Assembly: GCA_051453625.1 (NCBI GenBank)
Contig: JBOZIK010000001.1
Location: 31,779,645-31,843,644, forward strand
DNA length: 64,000 nt
DNA from: Welwitschia mirabilis
Lineage: Eukaryota; Gnetophyta; Gnetopsida; Welwitschiales
Reading direction: 5' to 3'
Within the stretch, counting starts at the first letter, position 1, and every line of letters starts with the position of its first letter. Both the position numbers and the translations under genes were made by a program. Positions 56,338 to 64,000 of the stretch are shown piece by piece. The notes beneath the pieces are model-generated. The model ran no database searches. It saw nothing but the letters and a program-made list of their open reading frames with translations, and was not told the origin of the DNA.

Positions 56338-56738
56338 TATTTTAGTTGAAGTAATACTTTACTTACTATAACTCTTAGGATATGGCTAAAAATTATTGTA
56401 CTCTTACCCTTATAGAATGTAATCATTTATGCACATAATAAATATTAGAAANNNNNNNNNNNNNNNNNNNNNNNNNNNNNNNNNNNNNNNNNNNNNNNNN
56501 NNNNNNNNNNNNNNNNNNNNNNNNNNNNNNNNNNNNNNNNNNNNNNNNNNNTGAATTGAGTTCCTGTTCCCTGCAAAACACCATCAATTACACCATTAAA
56601 ACATGATAATTTGGGATCGCAACAATATTTTAGTTGAAGTAATACTTTACTTACTATAACTCTCAGGATATGGCTAAAAATTATTGTACTCTTACCCTTA
56701 TAGAATGTAATCATTTATGCACATAATAAATATTAGAA
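56338..56738 (+). repeat. Near-identical direct copies around a 100-N gap
   Basis: 56338-56451 and 56625-56738 are almost identical. Here 73 bp of different, less AT-rich sequence (56552-56624) follows the gap before the second copy begins. Confidence 0.8.
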
Positions 56739-58659
56739 ATATCTTATCACAAATATATTTAAATTACTATTAATTTTTAGAGAATCAAATAGTAATATTC
56801 TCATGATACATTGAATGTCATAATATTAAAGTTAAAGTAAAATAATATAATATTAGTTTTCATAACTATAAATTAATGCAAGTAAACCTTTAAATAGAAT
56901 TTCTAATAGTGCTCAAATGAATAGAAGGTTACATGCATAACTGTTTCTCTTGTAGTTTTTGAATTAAAGTCTTCTTCTATACTACCATAATGGTTTCTTC
57001 ATAAAACAAGTGTTCACTTATAACATTGTAAATAACTATCCTCTTTTTGTAATTTCAAATGCTTTATTTGAGATCTCCATGATTAATTGTTATCAATTTT
57101 TGTATAAACTATAAAGCATTTATACTTTAGAAAGAGTAGTTACATGCAATATTTCATGACTTATAAGAATCCCATTTTTGCTAAGTAATAGACATGCATA
57201 ACTTTTCTATTTAGTTATTAACATAGTATTCCTAAAGATCTATGTTTTTCATATAAATAAAATCCTGTTAACTTAGCGTTTTACTTTATCTTTTCTAGTT
57301 CATCTCATTTTATAAATCCTCTCCTTCTTCCCATCGCAAATTTCAATTTCATATGTTCTAATTATTCATCTTTTAAATCCAAATTTTGTCTTAAAAAATT
57401 AGATCTTGAATATAAAAATGGAAAGATTAAGATTCATGTTAGTAAGCTAGATGGAATAGGCTCTCTATGATAGAATTATCTTCTTTTAATAATAATGATC
57501 AAGATTGACACATTTATAATTCAGTAGAGGAAGTTATTCATTAAGTTATTAAATTCAAGTAGATTTGCAAATCATGGAAAATGTTAAAAGAAGGTTGATA
57601 CTCTACTTTATAAGTATTTATTTATAAGAAAGGAAGAGTTGAGAGTTAAACTTATTTAAATAGAGTCTCATGATAACATAAATTTTAAGAATTAATATTT
57701 AGTTATTATCTTATTAATGAAGATAAATGTTAACTAAGATTTTTCTTAATTATTTTTATATTTGATTATTTATTAATTAATGTTTATATATTTTACTATC
57801 TCAATAGTTATAGTATTAATATTAATAATATTTTTCATGTTAGTAAAATTAATAGTTAGTGATTAATCATTTTATTATATTTGAAATTAAAACAACTTAT
57901 TAAAGTACAAACATACCAACTACCATATGGCATCAAAACAATAAGATGGTCATGATAGTTGTGGTAAAAACTACCTAAGTACTAAATCCTAAAACTTATA
58001 AAGAAGTAAAATAAATATAAAATATAGAATAGGAACTAAATTTTTGGGAGAAAATCAAAATAATCCTAAGACTAAATATTAGTTTAATGCATTCACTGAA
58101 ATTTCAACTCTAGTGCTACTTCTAAATAAAATACTATTTGTAATCAGCACTTTGTTATAATATAAGAATTATATTTCTGAAAAGTTACATTTTATTATTA
58201 TATTTATTTGAAATTATTTAATTAAACATTTATATTCTTTATAATGTTTACTTACTAATAATCACTTAAAAAGGTATTGTTTTCTTTAATCATGGCATTA
58301 TGTATGCTAGTGAGCATATACTAGGATAGTTTTAGTACTTAGAAATAGATATTACTTTAGTTTAATTATTTTAAACACCTATGTTTCATATTAAATCATG
58401 TATATTATTTACATAAATAATGATTGATCATTATTCGACTCAAGTTACTTTTGCTATCCTTATCAAGATCTTATCTTGCTAATACAATTTGAGTCAAATT
58501 AGTTGAACTACTTATTTGAACTAGTTATTTAGTAAGCCTTCATACTACTATAGTAATAATTAGATATATTATATAAATTACTCGTACCATTTTTCAATAT
58601 CTTTATTTCATATTCTAGCATTATTTATATATTTTTCCACCTTAATAGAAAGCTTTATC

Positions 58660-60100
58660 ATTTTGATGCTAGAAGAAAATCCCTCTAAAACCAACTAGTA
58701 AGGATGAAGAAAACTATTATCAAGAGAGATAGTGAAGGAAAGTAAAGAGGTACAAAATCCAAGTATGTTAGAATACTTGAAAGATATGATTTAGCAAAAA
58801 AAAAATCTACTAATCAAATCAAGATAGAAATATAGGAATAGGACTTTGAATTTGAAGAAACAAACTTAAAATAAGTTTTCAAAGATAACATCTTATATCA
58901 GGTTATGAATGAGATGGAATAAAGTCATGTTATCCTTCTTATAAATGAAATTATTTTAATATAGAGAAAATGATCTAGGACAATAGAAACAATAATAAAT
59001 AATAAATCTGTAACACAAAAAAGTTCATAGCAAAATATTATTGAAAAGATGATGGGGATCCCATACTTTTAAATTATAATACTTAGATGACTTAATTCCC
59101 ATTGATCCTAATATCTTAGAACTTTTTAAAAAGATGTTTCCCTTATTTTATTTGATTATTTCTACAAAGATAATCATTTGCAGTTACAATCAAATTGCTT
59201 AAGATATTTTCCTTTTCCTCTCAAAGTAGAAGCATAATTGTGGTATCACAGGGCATCCAACCATGCCTTTAATGCATGGAGAATCCTTAAAAATTCTTTC
59301 TTAGAAAAATCCTAACCCATGAGAATAGTAGAAGATTTAAAGATAAAATTATCAATATTAACAAAAAATAAAATGAAAGATTTGATGAACTCATGGATAG
59401 GTACAATATATTATTAGCAAAATGTCCTAAACATAAATGATCATTTGTTAGACATTAAAAGAGATAAGTCTTTAATGTAAAAAAATATTAGGACTAAGAA
59501 TGTACAAAAATGGATGAGATAATTACTTAACTATATGATATGAGCTACGGATGGGGGTAGGGGAGTAGAAAATACAAACATGTACATCATGTATTAATAG
59601 TAAAAATAAGAGGACATTTCAATCCTATGAAGGAATTAGCTAAAAATTTGTTGATAATATGATAGAAACATATGATAATTTATTTATTAAATACTTGGAT
59701 AAATACATAATACCCACATGTGAGCATTATAACAAAGATGAGAAATAGAATTCCCTATGTGTAAGAATTCATATAGTGATTGGATATCAATAGTTTAGAA
59801 TACGTTTAAGTGATTCATCTTAAGAAAAGAATAAATCTTACTATTATGAAAATAGAATATGAAAAGAAAAAATAGAATAACATATTGAAAATTATGTAAC
59901 TTCTAAAAGATAATAACAATATGAACATTATAAAAATTATTGGAATAAATATCAAGGTAATAGCTTCACTAGATAGAAAATAAAAACAAGAAAGAAACAA
60001 TTCTTACTCAACCTCAATCTTTAGTTTTTCTAATGAAAAAAAAAGAAACAAATAATTAATAACAAAGTGAAGAAAAAATAAAGAGGTAATAAGGAAGTAA
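58660..60100 (+). pseudogene. gag remnant of element E
   Basis: Capsid-like block near 59190-59400: L-K-V-E-A, then L-W-Y-H-R-A, F-N-A-W-R-I-L, and F-D-E-L-M-D-R-Y near 59380 followed by C-P-K-H-K. A zinc-knuckle relic near 59717-59760 reads C-E-H-Y-N-K-D-E-K, with the second Cys changed to Tyr, and later S-L-C. This order is that of plant gypsy gag. Stops are frequent and the start is unknown. Confidence 0.65.
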
Positions 60101-60399
60101 TAACTAGAACCTTTAGTTTTTCTAATGAGAATTAGACAAATAGAGCATTCTAAGATGGACAAGAGTCTTAAATATCTAGATAAAAATTTAGAAGATATAA
60201 TATGTTATTATCTCTAATAAAATTATTAAAAATTATACTTATGCATTAGGGACAAATGAATAGTACATGTTCTAATCAAAAGAACCAAAGAACTCTAAGG
60301 AACTAAAATAAACTTAAATTGAGATGGTAAAAAAAACATTAAATTTTTTTGAGAATCTATAAAAAATCATTTAAAATAAATAACATGAAAAAGATAGTG

Positions 60400-63300
60400 A
60401 TCCTTAAATACCTATGATTGATATCAACGTGGATAATGAATTAATAGTAAAGGATTTAATTAATGTTAGAGCTAGCACAAATGCACAATGTATGAAACCC
60501 AAAAGGAATTAGGATAAATAGAATTTACATCCTACTAAGGAAATAAAAGGTTTATATTATTGATGGATTATTAGTAACAGCTAAGGGAGTTTTAAAATAT
60601 ATATTAAAAGAACTTCAAGGGTTTATTTATGCCATTAACTCCTTAGTAATGAAAACTTAAGGGAATACTCATGTTTTTATTGTGGGAAGGCTATAAATGA
60701 CCAGTGATGATGGAATAATTTAGTTAATAAAGGCAGTAATGTAGGTAAGTTTAAAATTATTAAAGTAAGAAATAAAACTATCTAATGAAACTATCATGGA
60801 AGAAATAGGAACTAAAAGTGAAGCAACAATAAATGCTATCTCAACTAAAGAAATACATAAAGTTTTAAAAGATAGAAATGAAGAAAAATGTAAGGAATAA
60901 AACTTGATAATTTATAAAATAAAGAAACCACCTCTACAAGAGAAACTTAAGTATGTAGAGATATTAAGAAATATATCCTTCATCATAAATAGTAACATCA
61001 TATGTTCACAAGGAGTAAATTGAAAAAAATTCATGAAAATAAAACAAGCATGTGCATGATATCATAACAATGTTAAAGGGACTAATTCTAAAATAAATTA
61101 ATGTAAAATTTACTTAGTTTCTTTAATTAAACCTAGCAAGCAACTTGGAAGAAGACGCAATCCAATTATGCAATAAATCCTTAAATAAGAAATCACTAAA
61201 CTCTTAGATGTAAGATTTATTTATCCTATATCAAACTCAAAATGGATTAGTCTTGTTATACTAGTGTTTAAAAGGAAAAATGAATGGCAATTACATGTTG
61301 AATTTAAGACATTACAATGTAATAAGGATCCTTTTTCTTTATGTTTTGTTAACAATATCTTGGAAATAATAGTAGGATATTGAGACTATAGATTTACTTA
61401 ATAGTATAGTGGTTATAACTAAATTCTAATTACTTTATAGGATTAGGGTAAAACCACTTTTACTTATCATTAGGATGTATATGCCTTCAAGATTGTACAT
61501 TTTGGACTATATAATACTTTAGAAATATTTCAAAGAATTGTTAATAGTATTTTTAAGATATGATTAAAAGGCTAGTCAAAGTTTAAATGGATGACTTTTT
61601 AACCTTTGAAAATGATCTTTATGGATCACTTAAAAGATTATAGAAAGTGTTATAAATATGTAAACAAAAGAGATTAAAAATTAATTGATCTAAGAGTCAA
61701 CCTATGATGACATAAGGGATGGATTTAGAAAATAGAATCTCTCAAAACAAAATTGAGATGCACAAGTAAAAGATTTAAGAAATAAAGAACATACCTCCTT
61801 TAACTAAACTTAAGGAATTTAGATCATTCCTAGGGCATATAGGATATTAGAGAAGATTCATAATAACTTTTAAAAAAATTCAAAGTCCTTAGTAATCTTT
61901 TTCAAAATTATTGTGAGTATAATTGGACTTTGAATGTCAAGAATCTTTTTAAATTTTGAAAGATAATTTAATTAAGTCAGCTATAGTACAAGAATCTAAT
62001 TGCTTAAAACCATTTTATATAATGGATGATGCATCTAATCATGCTCTGAAAGCTGTTTTAGAGTAAAAAGATGATGAAAATAAATCATACCCCATTTTTT
62101 ATATAAGAAAAATCTTAAATTTATTTCAACATAATTATACAATAACTAAAAAGGAGATTTAGTAGTAGCAATAATACTAGAAAAATGTAGACATTACATT
62201 ATAGGATAAGAAGTTAAAATGCATGATGATCATAGTTCTATCATATTCTTAATAAATATAGAGAAGAAAATTTAAGGATCATGATCCATATATAATAGAT
62301 GAAAAAAATTTACTTAAAAATCATTAATAAATAGAAACTAAAAATATAGTTGCATACCATCTATTAATATCAAATTTTTCACATGGAGATAAACAAATAA
62401 GTGCAAGGAATAAATTCTTTCATAAGAATATCCTAAAAGTTTAGACAGATCCTTAGTATAAAGACATAGCTAATTTCATAGTTAACAAGAAATTAACATC
62501 ATATTTTCATCATTTTGAAATAAAATAATTATTAAGAGAAATTAAATTATTACATATGGCACAATAAAACTTAATTAAAACATGTAAGGACCATATAATT
62601 ATAACACAGATGAAGGAGGATATACAAAAGTAAATTATTAAAAAAGTACATAAGGGAAAAGGTAAAGAACATTATAATGTAAAAATAATAGAAATGAAAA
62701 TTTCTAACATGGCATATTATTGTCCTAAAATACATAAAGATTCATATTTTATGTTTAAAAATGTGAGAAATGCTAAAAGGAAGGAGAATTCTCTCAAATA
62801 TTAGAAATGTCATGATAATAAATTTAAGTATTAGAGCAATTTAATATATAGGGTATATATTTCATTAGCTTCATTTATCCTTGATCACATGGAAATAGGT
62901 ACACATTGGTTTATGTTAATTACCTAATTAAATGAGCTAAGATTGAAGCTATGTCCTATTGTTCTTTTCAAAAAATTATTAAATTATTTTTTAAAAATAT
63001 TATTTATAGGTTTAGAGAACCTAGGTATTTTATTTCTAATGGAAAACCCACTTTACTAGTGTACTTTTAGGAAAACTTCTTATAACTATGAAATTCGTCA
63101 TACATTATCCATCTCTTATCACCCTCAATTAAATGGTCAATCTAAGGTAATAGATAAAGAACTTAATGAAATCCTAATAAAAATCATAAATCTAAAAAAA
63201 TATTAATTTCATAAAAAACTAAATAAAACATTATGTACTCATACAATAACTTGAAAAAATAGTACAAGATTCACATATTATGGGTTAGTATATGATAAAA

Positions 63301-63770
63301 ATAAAACTAAGTAATTAAAATTAAGATTAAAAGTTTTAAATGAGTGAAATTATTAAAAATAAAAATTGATGAACACTAGACAGAATGGATTAATAATATA
63401 AATATCTTAGATGAAAAAACAACAAAGGCCCTATTAATAAAAGAAATAACACAAGAAAAGATAAAAACCTTACATGATTAAAAAATTGGAGAAATAGAAT
63501 TTAAAATAAAAGACTTAGTGATGGTTTATATTCCTAAGAAATTACATCACAAAATAAAAGTATGAATAGATTTTTCCTTGATCATATAAAATAATGAGAT
63601 TATACATAATTAAGTAGTTTAGATTTATGATTTAGATGAAAATGTTACTTATCAAGTTAATGAACAAAGAATTAAAATTTATAAAGACCAAAATGTTTTA
63701 CTAGAATGTTTAGTAAATTCCTTTAGAATAAATAGGATACTCCCATTCTTTGTTTTATAATTAATTACTT
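60400..63770 (+). pseudogene. Protease-RT-RNase H-integrase remnant of element E
   Basis: The protease relic near 60450-60475 reads N-V-R-A-S-T, where D-x-G-A-S is expected; I-V-G-R-L lies near 60680. RT from about 61150: E-I-T-K-L-L-D, F-I-Y-P-I-S-N-S-K-W near 61220, Y-S-G-Y-N near 61405, G-K-T-T-F-T near 61450, H-F-G-L-Y-N near 61500, K-M-D-D-F-like catalytic region near 61590, and F-R-S-F-L-G-H-I near 61820. Integrase: S-Y-H-P-Q-L-N-G-Q-S near 63120 with E-L-N-E-I-L (catalytic Glu region), and a well-kept tail near 63430-63750 (A-L-L-I-K-E-I-T, K-D-L-V-M-V-Y, N-E-Q-R-I-K-I-Y-K-D). Many stops. Confidence 0.82.
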
Positions 63771-63928
63771 CGTATAATTAAATAAACCATGTTAATTATT
63801 TATGATATTTTCTCTGTTAACTTATTAAGTATGAATTTGAATGACTTAGAAGAAAAAAGGCTAACCTATTATAATTTTGATAGAAATTCATGCACTATAT
63901 CATAAGTTAAGGCTCTATAAAGTATTTC

Positions 63929-63932
<4 letters not shown>

Positions 63933-64000
<68 letters not shown>
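63933..64000 (+). repeat. (AC)n microsatellite running off the window
   Basis: At least 34 perfect AC units from 63933 to the last base. Perfection suggests recent expansion. It lies about 170 bp past the end of integrase of element E. Confidence 0.97.

Larger units (their letters stand above)
51635..58660. other. Unassigned AT-rich DNA between elements F and E
   Basis: No recognisable gene. Between 51640 and 52560 the minus strand reads as broken Lys/Leu/Ile-rich protein-like sequence that would continue at 43086 before F inserted. The open frame 52972-53271 (-) is 99 codons with no known motif and lies partly in a repeat flank. Region 54000-54400 (+) has a protein-like stretch with no family I can name. 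55400-57900 is low-complexity AT-rich DNA. Confidence 0.35.
58660..63770 (+). mobile_element. Element E: second Ty3/gypsy lineage, LTRs not identified
   Basis: gag, protease, RT, RNase H region and integrase in gypsy order. Its sequence is clearly different from the A/B/D/F family: RT motifs differ, there are no hairpin modules and no shared 3' region. No LTR, PBS or PPT was recognised on either side within the window. Confidence 0.75.

Noticed and set aside
1-64000. tRNA, rRNA or organelle-derived sequence
   Set aside because: I saw no tRNA cloverleaf core, rRNA signature or chloroplast/mitochondrial gene. The only tRNA-related sequences are the primer-binding sites.

Overview
This window looks like plant nuclear heterochromatin. 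It is very AT-rich, has no intact gene that I can defend, and consists almost entirely of decayed, nested retrotransposons. The angiosperm attribution rests on three things: an Athila/Tat-like Ty3/gypsy family with a tRNA-Asp-type primer-binding site, a plant L1-type LINE with a DUF4283-like ORF1, and a Ty1/copia remnant. Nearly every coding remnant carries stops and frameshifts. Most recognisable losses are C->T or G->A changes (for example protease D-x-G-A-S glycine to R or E, integrase S-D-x-G to S-N-x-G, zinc-knuckle Cys to Tyr), as expected for old methylated DNA. The sequence also has 21 N-gaps, and many are flanked by near-identical direct copies that look like assembly artefacts.

Layout. 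1-221: unassigned. 222-15590 (+): element A, an autonomous-type gypsy element with two LTRs, PBS, gag, PR and RT-RNaseH-INT, plus a second, diverged pol copy (7986-11470) that starts after a 100-N gap. 15713-17499 (-): LINE with the start of an endonuclease ORF2 and an ORF1. 17500-18053 (-): truncated B-type LTR. 18054-19464 (-): A-type LTR plus PBS (element C). 19465-33143 (-): element D (LTR, leader, gag, PR, RT, partial RNase H), split by element B (+, 23822-31593), which is nested in D's leader. 33480-37460 (+): Ty1/copia remnant ending in LTR-like sequence with a small minisatellite. 37461-43091: unassigned AT-rich DNA. 43092-51629 (+): element F, complete from TG to CA with a perfect 5-bp target duplication (ATCAT). 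51630-58660: unassigned, with one pair of ~275-bp direct repeats. About 58660-63770 (+): element E, a different gypsy lineage. 63933-64000: (AC)n running off the window.

How the parts relate. A, C and D form one LTR family with full pol. B and F form a sister family with the same PBS, 3' region and PPT, but their RT-RNaseH-INT block is missing. It is replaced by a short region encoding a conserved, hydrophobic ~60-90-residue C-terminal domain found in both copies. This looks like a non-autonomous gag-PR family partnered with the A-type family. All these elements carry a recurring ~30-45-bp imperfect hairpin (TATCATCC ... GGATGATA). It sits at conserved positions: two in each LTR U3, about three in the leader, one in the PR-RT spacer of pol-bearing copies, and two in the 3' region of B and F. 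Neighbouring copies are spaced about 100-125 bp apart. B and F also keep what looks like a leader intron, with a donor about 40 nt after the PBS and an acceptor just before the gag ATG. The hairpin system, the non-autonomous architecture and the leader intron are the observations most worth following up.
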